Positions 27,100 to 34,560 of a DNA stretch of 64,000 nucleotides are shown here, in pieces. The DNA comes from Maridesulfovibrio ferrireducens (GTDB taxonomy: Bacteria; Desulfobacterota; Desulfovibrionia; Desulfovibrionales; Desulfovibrionaceae), in the NCBI RefSeq assembly GCF_016342405.1, contig NZ_JAEINN010000002.1, positions 332,133-396,132 on the forward strand. Reading direction: 5' to 3'. Under the pieces are notes generated by a model. That model did no database searches. It worked only from the letters and a program-made list of their open reading frames with translations, and had not been told where the DNA came from. The position numbers were made by a program, and so were the translations under genes. Within the stretch, counting starts at the first letter, position 1. The number at the start of each line of letters is the position of its first letter.

Positions 27100-27281
27100 G
27101 ACTTATCCTTGAGTAAAATGGCGAGACGGTTTCCGACTTTCCATATCTGTTCCGTATTCGTTCCTGACGGAAGAATTATGAATCTCCGGTGCTTTTCCTG
27201 ATATGTTGATACACCCCAACTTTTGAGTTTGTTTTCTATTACTTTCTGGCGTTCTATCTTCTGGTAAATTCTGATGTCCAT
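27096..27281 (-). CDS. Small protein of unknown function
   Basis: 61 residues, basic, start ATG 27281 with a weak GGAAG upstream; the stop overlaps the next start. It overlaps by 28 bases the end of the DUF3987-like remnant in another frame, so it could be the frameshifted tail of that protein rather than a separate gene. No motif recognised. Confidence 0.4.
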   Translation of the reverse strand: MDIRIYQKIERQKVIENKLKSWGVSTYQEKHRRFIILPSGTNTEQIWKVGNRLAILLKDKS

Positions 27282-27597
27282 AAGGGAGTAGCTTCCTGCT
27301 CACAGCGGATGAATAAGAATCTTGGAAGAAATCCAGAAACAGTGTCTTTGTGTTTAAACAGAGATGGAAGCAGGGCAGGTTGAACTGTTCCGAAAATTGA
27401 AACACAGCCGTGTGGTATGTGTAGAGCGTCTTTTGTGCTGCGGGACACTTTCCAAGGGCCGCAATCGTAAGCTGAAAGCAGCCGGGTTTTATCGCCTCCG
27501 TCGCCGCCTTTATTGTCGTACCTTCCGAGATCTGCGAGCATGCCGGATAGCTCATCACGATACCAAAGTATACCACGGGGATTATTCGTTCATGTAT
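27254..27597 (-). pseudogene. Fragment of a DUF3987-type (primase/helicase-like) mobile-element protein
   Basis: The frame reads NNPRGILWYRDELSGMLADL, then GGDGGDKTRLLSAYDCGPWK and HGCVSIFGTVQP, matching the core of DUF3987 proteins found in plasmids, phages and islands (lysine/arginine-rich P-loop proteins). About 100 of the usual 400-700 residues remain; the P-loop half is gone and an in-frame stop precedes the fragment. It is most likely the rest of an earlier element integrated at the same tmRNA site. Confidence 0.6.
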
Positions 27598-27607
27598 TGG
27601 TTTTAGT

Positions 27608-27772
27608 ATGGTATTTGAACAAGGGCTTTTGCCCAGCAAGGATTTTGATAGGATCAATTCCGCTTTCAAGCTTATCACAGGAAAAGGACCGAGTCTCACC
27701 GATGTCAACGCGGTTAACAGAACTATAACGAACGCAGAAAAAAACAAAAACCCTTGCTATTCGGTTGAATAA
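27608..27772 (+). CDS. Short reading frame, possible remnant
   Basis: 54 codons from ATG 27608 with normal codon use (KDFDRINSAFKLITGKGPSL). No clear ribosome-binding site. The last bases run into the hairpin at 27749-27780. Could be the 3' end of a lost gene. No family recognised. Confidence 0.3.
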   Translation: MVFEQGLLPSKDFDRINSAFKLITGKGPSLTDVNAVNRTITNAEKNKNPCYSVE

Positions 27773-27780
27773 CAAGGGTT
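27749..27780 (-). terminator. Intrinsic terminator, probably of the tmRNA gene
   Basis: AACCCTTG...CAAGGGTT with an inner TATTC/GAATA stem; on the minus strand it ends in TTTTTGTTTTTTT. It lies 47 bases beyond the tmRNA 3'-end copy, the expected place for the native ssrA terminator. Confidence 0.75.
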
Positions 27781-27826
27781 TAGTTGATCTTATGGGATCG
27801 TATAGGACAATATGAAATTGGGGTTA

Positions 27827-27854
27827 TGGTGGAGGCGGGGGGAATCGAACACCC
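27827..27854 (-). repeat. Attachment site: displaced 3' end of tmRNA (ssrA)
   Basis: On the minus strand the sequence ends TTCGATTCCCCCCGCCTCCA plus CCA, the conserved tmRNA T-arm/acceptor/CCA end. Only about 25 bases match; what precedes is not tmRNA. So this is the att copy left when the phage integrated. The intact ssrA, with its 3' end restored by phage DNA, is expected on the minus strand just past the far phage end. Confidence 0.85.
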
Positions 27855-27977
27855 TTTTTATGTGTTTTCTATAATCCCGCTTAAAGCATAACTTGCCGTA
27901 AAATATGAATTTTGTATGTAAATAGATTTCTCTAAACCCGCTTGACCGGATCAAAAAGGTGGGGCTATAGTGGGGCC

Positions 27978-29171
27978 ATGAGAGCTAAGAAAGAACCCAC
28001 GATTTACCCCGGTGTCAGATATAGATCCCACGCGACTCGTATGCATGCGGGTAAGCCTGATAGGTACTTTTTTATCAGATATAAGCTTAATGGGAAAGGG
28101 GTTGAAGAAGGCCTCGGTTGGGCCAGTGAAGGAATGAACGCTAAACGAGCATCATTAGAGCGTTCAAAATTGCGTGAGTCTCAAAGGACTGGAAGCGGTC
28201 CGCAAAGTTTGCACGAGGCCCGTGAAGATGTTCGAACTGAGCAGGAATCAGCGCGGCTTGATGTGCTTGAGCACAAGCAAGAAAATATGCTTTTTGATGA
28301 GCTGGTTCCTCAGTATTTGAAGTGGGCTGAAGCTAATAAAAAAACGTGGATATGGGATGAACGCAGGCTTAGAAATCACATACAGCCGGTTCTCGGAGTA
28401 TTGAAACTTAAAGAGATATCAGCGACAGAGCTGGAAGAATTGAAATTTCAGTGTCAGAAAAAAGGACTCGCGCCGGCAACAATTAATCACTGTATAAATT
28501 TAGCCAGTAGCTTGTTTAACTTTGCCAATCGACTCGGTATTTATGAAGGCAAAAACCCTGTACGAGATATAAAAAAGATTAAGCATGACAATAAGAGAGT
28601 GCGGTTTTTAAGTCATGATGAAGCGCGGAAACTTATGAAAGAGGTTAAGTCGCGAAGTGAAGATTTCTATCATATCTCGATGGTTTCGCTGTATGCAGGG
28701 CTGCGGTTTGGCGAGATAACGGGGCTTACTTGGTCTGATATAGATTTAGAGCATAGAATCATTCATGTGCTTGATCCAAAGAGCGGATATAATCGGCAGG
28801 CTCATCTTGTAGACTTGTTATATGATTTATTCTCAATTCGGTTCCGTGAACAGGAATCGAACCCAAGTCCCAATTCTTTAATTTTCCCCGGTCGGCAGGG
28901 GCAACAAATTTTTAAAGTAAGTCACACATATAAGCGTTCTGTTGATGATCTCAAGATGAATGAAGGGATAACCGACCATAGACATAAAGTTGTATTCCAT
29001 ACTTTGCGGCATACGTTTGCAAGTTGGCTGGCTTTGCAGGGGACGTCTTTATATATGATTAAGGAATTGCTTGGGCATAAGACACTTGAAATGACCATGC
29101 GCTATGCCCATCTGTTGCCGGATCAGAAAAAGAGTGCAGTTGAGGAAATGGCAAGCAAGGCCGCATTATAG
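27978..29171 (+). CDS. int: Phage integrase, tyrosine recombinase
   Basis: 397 residues from ATG 27978. Layout: N-terminal arm-binding part (about 1-90), core-binding SAM-like domain (about 100-185), catalytic domain from 200. The catalytic residues are visible: Arg in LYAGLRFGEITGLTW, His-x-x-Arg in FHTLRHTFASW, His in LLGHKTLEMT and the Tyr in RYAHLLP. It lies 123 bases from the tmRNA att site and would carry out integration and, with the excisionase, excision. It is convergent with the xis-like gene, overlapping it by six bases. Confidence 0.95.
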   Translation: MRAKKEPTIYPGVRYRSHATRMHAGKPDRYFFIRYKLNGKGVEEGLGWASEGMNAKRASLERSKLRESQRTGSGPQSLHEAREDVRTEQESARLDVLEHKQENMLFDELVPQYLKWAEANKKTWIWDERRLRNHIQPVLGVLKLKEISATELEELKFQCQKKGLAPATINHCINLASSLFNFANRLGIYEGKNPVRDIKKIKHDNKRVRFLSHDEARKLMKEVKSRSEDFYHISMVSLYAGLRFGEITGLTWSDIDLEHRIIHVLDPKSGYNRQAHLVDLLYDLFSIRFREQESNPSPNSLIFPGRQGQQIFKVSHTYKRSVDDLKMNEGITDHRHKVVFHTLRHTFASWLALQGTSLYMIKELLGHKTLEMTMRYAHLLPDQKKSAVEEMASKAAL

Positions 29172-29393
29172 CATTTCCTGCGATCTGTTTTCTATCCATG
29201 CAACGAGTTCAACGGAAGGGTAAGCTATTTTTCTGCCTGATTTAAAACGCTTTGGACCTTTGCCATCTGCGTCTAGCTTCTCCATGTAGCTCCGAGTTAA
29301 AAGCCCTCCTGTTAGTGCTTCAATGGAATCGCGAGAAACGATAGCAGGTAGCTTGTCCAGCATGAATGAAAGATCTGGTGTCTTTTTAGGCAT
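29166..29393 (-). CDS. Excisionase/AlpA-like DNA-binding protein
   Basis: 75 residues from ATG 29393, preceded by GAGGAGAAA; the longer upstream frame overlaps the previous gene and is not real. Residues 14-70 form a winged-helix, MerR/AlpA-like domain (VSRDSIEALTGGLLTRSYME, KRFKSGRKIAYP). It is the last gene of the leftward early operon and faces the integrase, the usual place for a directionality factor. Confidence 0.75.
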   Translation of the reverse strand: MPKKTPDLSFMLDKLPAIVSRDSIEALTGGLLTRSYMEKLDADGKGPKRFKSGRKIAYPSVELVAWIENRSQEML

Positions 29394-29394
29394 T

Positions 29395-29790
29395 TTATTT
29401 CTCCTCATCAATAAATGGGCAGTCTCCACCCAGTTCAACTCTTTTAAATTCTGAGACATCACAATTCTTACATTCTCGCGTCCACATTCTGTACGGCTCA
29501 CGATCAGAGATTGCATTCCAATGTTCTTTATTCCAACGGTCAATAACCTCTTGGTCTATGTCGTGAAATGTAGGTTCGTCCCATTCGTGAGGGATCGGTG
29601 GTGTTTGATCTTTGCAACTGATTTTCTCAGTTGAATAATCTATTTTAATGTTGACGGTTAGAGCAAACTCTTTTCCGCATTCTGGACAGTCAACTTCTGA
29701 GCATTCGTCAGAGTCGTTAAATTCCCAGCTGTCGGAGAATTCATAGTCGCAATAAGGACATTTTATTTCGTTGGTATATTCGTGAGCCAT
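29395..29790 (-). CDS. Phage zinc-ribbon protein, unknown function
   Basis: 131 residues from ATG 29790, after GGAGGAAA. Two Cys pairs form a clear zinc ribbon at about 11-40 (CPYCDYEF and CPECGKEF), and a C-terminal pair (CKNCDVSEF) may form a second site. The stop is one base before the excisionase-like start. Member of the leftward early operon; perhaps nucleic-acid binding. No named family. Confidence 0.75.
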   Translation of the reverse strand: MAHEYTNEIKCPYCDYEFSDSWEFNDSDECSEVDCPECGKEFALTVNIKIDYSTEKISCKDQTPPIPHEWDEPTFHDIDQEVIDRWNKEHWNAISDREPYRMWTRECKNCDVSEFKRVELGGDCPFIDEEK

Positions 29791-29856
29791 TTTATTTTTC
29801 CTCCGCCTACGCGGATTTTCTGAGTGCATAGAGTGATTCTTCGTAAGCAAAATTTT

Positions 29857-30018
29857 CTAGTCACGTGCGTTTAGCTCAGACAGTTCAAAATAAATTGCAA
29901 ACAGCATATTGATGACAGCCTTTTCGTTTTCTCCTCTCCAACAAGAAACAATAGATATTCCAAAGAACAAAATTGAAAAGAATTTATAGCCATTTTTACT
30001 AAATATTTTACGGATCAT
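29857..30018 (-). CDS. Small phage membrane protein
   Basis: 53 residues. The ATG overlaps the stop of the ASCH gene (ATGA), showing translational coupling. The middle has a hydrophobic stretch (FFSILFFGISIVSC) that could be one transmembrane helix. Function unknown; small membrane proteins in early operons can block superinfection, but nothing here proves it. Confidence 0.55.
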   Translation of the reverse strand: MIRKIFSKNGYKFFSILFFGISIVSCWRGENEKAVINMLFAIYFELSELNARD

Positions 30019-30464
30019 GACGCATCCCTCAACTCTGCCTTGAATATTCCAAGCTGACCTTTCAAAGGCTGAAACGGAAAGGGGTTTGCCTGTTCAAATA
30101 TCCAGTGAATTGTTCCCGTTGTGGGTTGTGCCCACGGTGAATGGTGCAGTTGCGTACAGCCTGTTAGCACTGCGGAACCGACTATGCCGCCAGTTTGAAA
30201 AACGTGTTCATTGCCCGGTAGTCTGGCTCTAAAATCATCAAACGATGCCCCGACGTATGAAACAAGTCCTTCAGCCGCGTCTATGACGCTGGAACTGCCA
30301 CACATTGCTTCCCGGTCAACCTGCTTACCTGCGTGAATAATGAAAGTTTGTCCGTAATATTTAGGACTTGCGCTCCATGACCTATTTTCAATGTCTTTAA
30401 TGCCGAGGGCGATTAGGCCCGCCCACGGTTGACGTACTGATAAGGTTGGGTAGATTTTAATCAT
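30015..30464 (-). CDS. ASCH-domain protein
   Basis: 149 residues, one ASCH (PUA-like) domain. The family motif is clear: LSVRQPWAGLIALGIKDIEN near the start, then GIVGSAVLTGC and a GQLGIF end. ASCH proteins bind RNA or modified bases, and some are ribonucleases or amidohydrolases acting on modified nucleosides. Phages use them widely; a role in countering host modification systems is possible. It is coupled to its neighbours in the leftward operon. Confidence 0.85.
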   Translation of the reverse strand: MIKIYPTLSVRQPWAGLIALGIKDIENRSWSASPKYYGQTFIIHAGKQVDREAMCGSSSVIDAAEGLVSYVGASFDDFRARLPGNEHVFQTGGIVGSAVLTGCTQLHHSPWAQPTTGTIHWIFEQANPFPFQPLKGQLGIFKAELRDAS

Positions 30465-30519
30465 TGTTGCCGTCCCACTTGCGGGAATCTTGGATAAAAT
30501 ATTCTTTACTCATCGTCAT
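30457..30519 (-). CDS. Possible 20-residue coupled peptide
   Basis: ATG 30519 (or 30513) overlaps the previous stop and this frame overlaps the ASCH start (ATGATTAA). It may be a real small protein or just a translational link. Low certainty. Confidence 0.3.
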   Translation of the reverse strand: MTMSKEYFIQDSRKWDGNND

Positions 30520-30772
30520 TTTCCTCTGTTTCCCAAAAGGTCGGAATTTCATCGACTTCATCACCAAGGTCTGAAAAGTTTTTCTGATCCTCGTCGTAAA
30601 GACAGTATGTTCCGGCTATTTCATTCGCTACAGAGTCAAAGTCTTTTTTTACTTGGTCAGTTTCCCACGAATGGTCACCATCAAGCTCTTCAAAAAGCTT
30701 CTCAAGGCTATGGAATAAGCTGTCGCAACTGTTGCCAAGCTTGCGACGGAGGTTGTCAAAATTAACGCTCAT
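30506..30772 (-). CDS. Small acidic phage protein
   Basis: 88 residues from ATG 30772, which overlaps the preceding stop (TAATG). Very acidic, especially the C-terminal half (DEDQKNFSDLGDEVDEI), mostly helical. Acidic phage proteins of this size can be DNA mimics or inhibitors, but no family is recognised. Confidence 0.65.
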   Translation of the reverse strand: MSVNFDNLRRKLGNSCDSLFHSLEKLFEELDGDHSWETDQVKKDFDSVANEIAGTYCLYDEDQKNFSDLGDEVDEIPTFWETEENDDE

Positions 30773-31605
30773 TACGCCGCCTCCCGCATATCCGCGACAA
30801 TGCCCGGACACGCGAACAGTTCTAGCAACATGCCGTATGTTGTTACTTTTCCGTTGTATTCAATCTTGGCTTCGGGAACTAAGCGCGAAGCGGACAGCTT
30901 AATAAGGCCGTAATGCTTTTTGACGATCTTTAGAGCTTCGTCTTTTGCGTATGCGGCGACGGCGAATCTGTCGGACACGTTCCACATTTTGAGGGCTGGC
31001 TTTTTGAGTGCAGTGGATTCATTCCATAAAGCTAACTTGAACGCGGTGTAATCCTGTTCAATCCTGTCACAGTGCTTTAAAATTTCGTCTTCGTCATAGT
31101 GACGTTGCAGGGCCGTGAGTGCTGCTTCTGTCCAGTTCCAACACTTGAGTTGCTTATCGCTGTAGCCTTTGGCTTTGAAATGCTGAATTACATCAGCAAC
31201 AAGAAGCTGGAGAACGTCGGCAATGTGAGCGAGTTCAATGTTGCTTTTGTGAGGCCAAATTTTAACAACTTCACGGTCATATTTTGTTTGCTGAGCAATG
31301 GCGTATTGAGGCGACACTTTGAATTGCTGAGATTCGTCGCAAGCTTGATTTGTCCATTTGTGAAGCCGTTCGCCAATCTGAGCAAAAGGTTTATCTCCGT
31401 CTTTAACCCCTTGTTTTACGATAGCTTTACCGACCATGCGCGCTAGAAGTGCGGGCATGGTCCACATTGTCCAATCCTTCGCGATCATAGGTTGTACTAT
31501 ACGGAGCTGGACGCATACGGGTGAATGGCAACGGCTACCTGAAACAGTGTTCCCGCAGTGTGGGCAGATTCGGGGAGCCTTGCGGCATTTTTTACGTTTT
31601 GACAT
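30772..31605 (-). CDS. Phage early protein with N-terminal zinc ribbon
   Basis: 277 residues. The start has a basic stretch and a CPHCGNTVSGSRCHSPVC zinc ribbon; the remainder is helical with no catalytic motif that I recognise. The start lies 69 bases after the DUF2303-like gene stop. Probably a nucleic-acid-binding or scaffold protein of early replication/recombination. Function unknown. Confidence 0.72.
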   Translation of the reverse strand: MSKRKKCRKAPRICPHCGNTVSGSRCHSPVCVQLRIVQPMIAKDWTMWTMPALLARMVGKAIVKQGVKDGDKPFAQIGERLHKWTNQACDESQQFKVSPQYAIAQQTKYDREVVKIWPHKSNIELAHIADVLQLLVADVIQHFKAKGYSDKQLKCWNWTEAALTALQRHYDEDEILKHCDRIEQDYTAFKLALWNESTALKKPALKMWNVSDRFAVAAYAKDEALKIVKKHYGLIKLSASRLVPEAKIEYNGKVTTYGMLLELFACPGIVADMREAA

Positions 31606-31674
31606 AGGGGTACTCCGAAAATATGGGGCGGGGTTGGTGGAAGCCCCGCCCTTTATTGAGGGGGTGTAATGCTG

Positions 31675-32409
31675 TTAAGCAATTACGGTTACGTTAAGCT
31701 TGCGCTCTTCATTCAGCTCTTTATTCAGGAAGTCTTTTACGGATAGGGCGGCAACCTGTTGCCATGCGCCGCCGTCGGCTTCAAATAGCAGACAAGAACT
31801 GTCTTCTTTAAGCCTGAAGGTGAACAAACGTTTCGGCTGGTCAACGTCGGGGAAAGTACAATATGGGATTAGTTCCAACGGGTTTGGAATTTCCGCGCCG
31901 TCAACGCGGCTTGCTCCGGTGTGAACTGATACAGTCTGCGTTATGCCGTCGTCCTTAATATCGGCTGATCCTTCGACTCTGACTGTTGCCAGAGTCTTAA
32001 GCAAAAGTTCCTGATGGGGATTAGGGAGAAACATAGATTGAAGCAGCGGGATAAATTTATCCTTCGCCCATGCGCGGTTGAACATGTCCGCGTAATCCGG
32101 CAAACGGGGTTCTGCTCTGATATATTCGTCACGCTGTTTAAATTCGCCGATCAGGTTGGACAGAATACGAACCTGCGTCGGGCCTTCAACTTGAACAATC
32201 AAGGTGTCAAGGTCGAGCTTATCTTTGTTGGCTTCGATATAGTCCACCAGAGAGGTCAGAGTAGAAACGTTAAGCACTACAGGGGTAGGCTCTTTGACTG
32301 AAAAAATATTTTTTGAAGTATATTTTCTGCCGCCAATTTCAAATTCTTCAACCTTTGCAAGCCCGAGAAGTTCTTTCAAAAGTTCATCGTTTACTTTAAT
32401 ATTATTCAT
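31675..32409 (-). CDS. DUF2303-like phage protein
   Basis: 244 residues. The C-terminal half has the pattern LIPYCTFPDVDQPKRLFTFR and LLFEADGGAWQQVAALSV that I associate with DUF2303 phage proteins. It is coupled (TAATG) to the upstream 137-residue gene, a pairing seen in other phage early operons. Function unknown; probably linked to replication or recombination. Assignment by eye. Confidence 0.75.
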   Translation of the reverse strand: MNNIKVNDELLKELLGLAKVEEFEIGGRKYTSKNIFSVKEPTPVVLNVSTLTSLVDYIEANKDKLDLDTLIVQVEGPTQVRILSNLIGEFKQRDEYIRAEPRLPDYADMFNRAWAKDKFIPLLQSMFLPNPHQELLLKTLATVRVEGSADIKDDGITQTVSVHTGASRVDGAEIPNPLELIPYCTFPDVDQPKRLFTFRLKEDSSCLLFEADGGAWQQVAALSVKDFLNKELNEERKLNVTVIA

Positions 32410-32822
32410 TATTTATTACCACCAGCCGCACGTTTAAGCGGTGTTACATTGTCCCTTTCTTCATCTTCTTTCGCATCACCTGCCGCCGCTGACTTGTTGT
32501 CAACATTTACGCCGGGAAGCAGGGCACGGTTAGGGTCCACGTTGCCGAATTCGGACATTGTGGCGCATCCGTCTTCGTCTGTTCCGAAAGACGCGTTGCA
32601 CTCAACAGGTGCTTGCGGTGCAAGCTTGCAGCTAGGCTTAAGAATGATCTTGCCTATCTCGCGTTCCTTGTCTGGCTTAAAGGAAATTTCAATAATAATT
32701 TTACGCTGAGCGGTGGCTTCGGTGTTCGGGTCTAGTACATTATCCGCCACCTGCATGAGCATATAGTCGACCATTTCAATAGCGGCACCGTTCTTAAGTG
32801 TCGCAAGTGAGAGTCCAGACAT
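32409..32822 (-). CDS. Phage early protein, replication-terminator-like
   Basis: 137 residues, first gene of the leftward early operon. A beta-rich N-terminal domain (KIIIEISFKPDKEREIGKII) is followed by a disordered acidic/Ala-rich tail. In related phage operons the gene next to DUF2303 is often named replication terminator protein; I use that name with caution. Cys residues at CKLAPQAPVEC and GCAT are notable. Confidence 0.65.
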   Translation of the reverse strand: MSGLSLATLKNGAAIEMVDYMLMQVADNVLDPNTEATAQRKIIIEISFKPDKEREIGKIILKPSCKLAPQAPVECNASFGTDEDGCATMSEFGNVDPNRALLPGVNVDNKSAAAGDAKEDEERDNVTPLKRAAGGNK

Positions 32823-33032
32823 ATCAATACCTCTCGTTAAATTTTAAAGTTCTGAGCCTTTGCCAAAAATCGAAGCCTTTAAGGGGGCCGGGACCAATTC
32901 CCGGCACTCCCAATCAGCAATTACGGAGAGGGCATGTCAGACCCCTTATAGACTTCGATAGTTTCGGTGCTTCTTCAAAAGAGTGAGTCTGCCCTGAGCG
33001 TCCATAGCTGATATGGGGAATCTCCTTTTGTG

Positions 33033-33080
33033 TAAGTGGCTCGTAGGCTATCTTTATAAGTGGCTCGTAAGCTATCTTTA
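33033..33080. repeat. Tandem 24-bp direct repeat
   Basis: Two adjoining copies beginning TAAGTGGCTCGTA differ at one base. They are bracketed by CCTTTTGT and ACAAAAGG, so the whole unit can be drawn as a stem with the repeats in the loop. Possibly a protein-binding or antitermination site. Confidence 0.75.
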
Positions 33081-33162
33081 CAAAAGGACAGGGCTGTTTG
33101 TTTTGCTTGCCCCTGGTTCACTCTTTTAAGGAAACACCGAACATTAAACTTTCAAGAAACTG

Positions 33163-33187
33163 AACTTGTAAGGATTACTTACAAGTT
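33163..33187. other. Perfect 10-bp hairpin in early control region
   Basis: AACTTGTAAG, five-base loop, CTTACAAGTT. No T-run follows, so it is more likely an operator or RNA processing/antitermination element than a terminator. Confidence 0.6.
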
Positions 33188-33273
33188 GGATTAACACTTG
33201 ATTTAAGCTGTACTTGCTCCGGCTATTTCGCGCGGAGTGTTCGGGCTTGTGTCGCTGTGTTGAATAAATTCTT

Positions 33274-33286
33274 GCGCAATTTGCGC
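33274..33286. promoter_or_regulatory. Phage repressor operator candidate (left)
   Basis: GCGCAATTTGCGC, 6-bp arms around one base; the identical 13-mer occurs at 34943 in the repressor/Cro gap. Confidence 0.7.
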
Positions 33287-33369
33287 TATCTGTCAATATA
33301 AAAATATAGCAATTTGCGTCAACACGCGTGGGCGGTTATTGCGGAGTGTTTAGTACAGGTTGAAAATTG

Positions 33370-33398
33370 GGCAAAAGAAAACCCCGCCGGAGCGGGGT
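33370..33398 (-). terminator. Intrinsic terminator after the RelE-like toxin gene
   Basis: ACCCCGC-TCCG-GCGGGGT followed on the minus strand by TTTCTTTT. It separates the toxin module from the leftward operon. Confidence 0.9.
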
Positions 33399-33410
33399 AG
33401 GGAGTGTCTT

Positions 33411-33683
33411 TTAGGAGTGTTTATTTTTTTTGTAAATCTTTTTGCGGTCAGCTATTTTTAGTAAGTAAACAGTCAGTTCTTTATCTTCTATTGAGTAGAT
33501 TATTCTGTAGTTGCCTGATCTTACTCTATAAAAGTCATTTAGTTTACCACTAAGTTTTGTATATCCTTGTGGGCGTGGATCTTCCTCTAGTCCCTCAATC
33601 GTCTCTTGAAGCTGATCCTGAATTTTAGCCGGAAATTTTTTAAATTGTCTGTAGGCTTTTTTAGTGAATTCTACTTCGTACAT
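33411..33683 (-). CDS. RelE/ParE family toxin
   Basis: 90 residues, normal length. Conserved pieces: YEVEFTKKAYRQFKKFPAKI at the start, the GYTKLSGKLNDFYRVRSGNY core and RIIYSIEDKELTVYLLKIAD with basic catalytic residues, ending RKKIYK. RelE proteins cut mRNA in the ribosomal A site; ParE proteins poison gyrase; the sequence fits the RelE side better. It starts one base after the upstream gene, which should encode its antidote, and is followed by a terminator. Confidence 0.9.
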   Translation of the reverse strand: MYEVEFTKKAYRQFKKFPAKIQDQLQETIEGLEEDPRPQGYTKLSGKLNDFYRVRSGNYRIIYSIEDKELTVYLLKIADRKKIYKKNKHS

Positions 33684-33684
33684 A

Positions 33685-34251
33685 TTATTGAAGTTTGCAT
33701 TCTGCCTTAACTTGTTTCCAGCTAACTGTTCCCTCAGTTTCGATAGATTTGAGGGCTTCCAGAGCTTCTTCAGCGTCTTCGATTTCTTCTACTATCGGGT
33801 GAGGTTCTCCCTCATTGAGTTTTGCCCATTGTTCAAGAAGATAGTCAAGGCGTTGGTCGTCTGCTTGATAGGCTCCGATGATCGCTGAGTTCAGGTGTCG
33901 GAGATTTGTCTTGTCATGCTCATATGCTTTGAAGAGATAGTCAGCACCTTCTTCAGCGTAGCCCATCCCACAAAGAGAACAACCAAAGTTGAACATGAAG
34001 AGTCCGGGGAGTCTCCTTGTTTCGGTTGCGAGTCTTATTGATTCAAGGTGATTTTTTCTCATTTTGGTTTCATTTTTTTCAATGAAACCAAGAATTCCAA
34101 GAGCACAATAAGCAATGATTGGCATAGAGTTTAACAGGTTCTGTGCTCGCTTATTGTACATAGCGATTTCGAATTCACTTAGTGCCCCTTCGGAGCAACG
34201 AACTCTCAAATCGTCAATTATGTTGTCTACTGCTGGTTCTGCTGCAGTCAT
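33685..34251 (-). CDS. Putative TPR-like antitoxin partner of the RelE toxin
   Basis: 188 residues from ATG 34251, following GAGG. It is far longer than a RelB antitoxin (70-90). Residues about 25-135 are helical hairpins like tetratricopeptide repeats (GLFMFNFGCSLCGMGYAEEG, HLNSAIIGAYQADDQ). The last 45 residues (IVEEIEDAEEALEALKSIE, then TVSWKQVKAECKL) look like the toxin-binding tail of RelB-type antitoxins, which often end in xSWExVKxEL. No DNA-binding domain is seen. I infer an antitoxin in which a TPR module replaces the usual DNA-binding part. Confidence 0.62.
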   Translation of the reverse strand: MTAAEPAVDNIIDDLRVRCSEGALSEFEIAMYNKRAQNLLNSMPIIAYCALGILGFIEKNETKMRKNHLESIRLATETRRLPGLFMFNFGCSLCGMGYAEEGADYLFKAYEHDKTNLRHLNSAIIGAYQADDQRLDYLLEQWAKLNEGEPHPIVEEIEDAEEALEALKSIETEGTVSWKQVKAECKLQ

Positions 34252-34294
34252 TTTTATATCCTCTAGGTTGATCAAATGCTTTCGCCTTATTTAG

Positions 34295-34328
34295 GCATAT
34301 GCATAAACTATACAAATACAGTATATGC
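34295..34328. promoter_or_regulatory. Possible operator of the toxin module
   Basis: GCATAT ... ATATGC arms 22 bases apart lie 44-77 bases before the antitoxin start. The rest of the 309-base gap 34252-34560 is AT-rich and shows no gene. Confidence 0.4.
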
Positions 34329-34560
34329 TAATTAAGCTTAGTCAATCAATTCAAAATTTGCATTTTTCACATGACTTCAACGACGATAAGCCCGTTGTAG
34401 TAGATTTCAAATTTGCTGTATGCATATTTTAATCATTCTTATTTAAAATTCAATCTGTTTTTGAATTCTCTTAACCTGATTATTTTTAAATTACTACCAA
34501 TGTTCTTATAATAGTCTCTGTGAAATTGACGAATAGGTCTACCGGACGAATATATTAATT

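Larger units (their letters stand above)
32823..33370. promoter_or_regulatory. Leftward early control region without genes
   Basis: This gap of about 550 bases upstream of the leftward operon has no convincing gene. It contains a CCGGGA/TCCCGG hairpin (32888-32904), a tandem repeat (33033-33080), a perfect hairpin (33163-33187) and the operator-like palindrome GCGCAATTTGCGC (33274-33286). An imperfect second copy follows (GCAATTTGCG at 33309). Promoter pL is expected here. Confidence 0.6.

Noticed and set aside
27103..27747. 214-codon minus-strand frame near the tmRNA site
   Set aside because: It overlaps the DUF3987 fragment, which carries real family motifs in another frame; this frame has none.
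27827..27854. Full tRNA or tmRNA gene
   Set aside because: Only the T-arm/acceptor end matches; upstream bases cannot form the rest of a tmRNA or a tRNA cloverleaf.
33033..33080. Possible CRISPR array
   Set aside because: Only two directly adjoining copies, no spacers and no cas genes.
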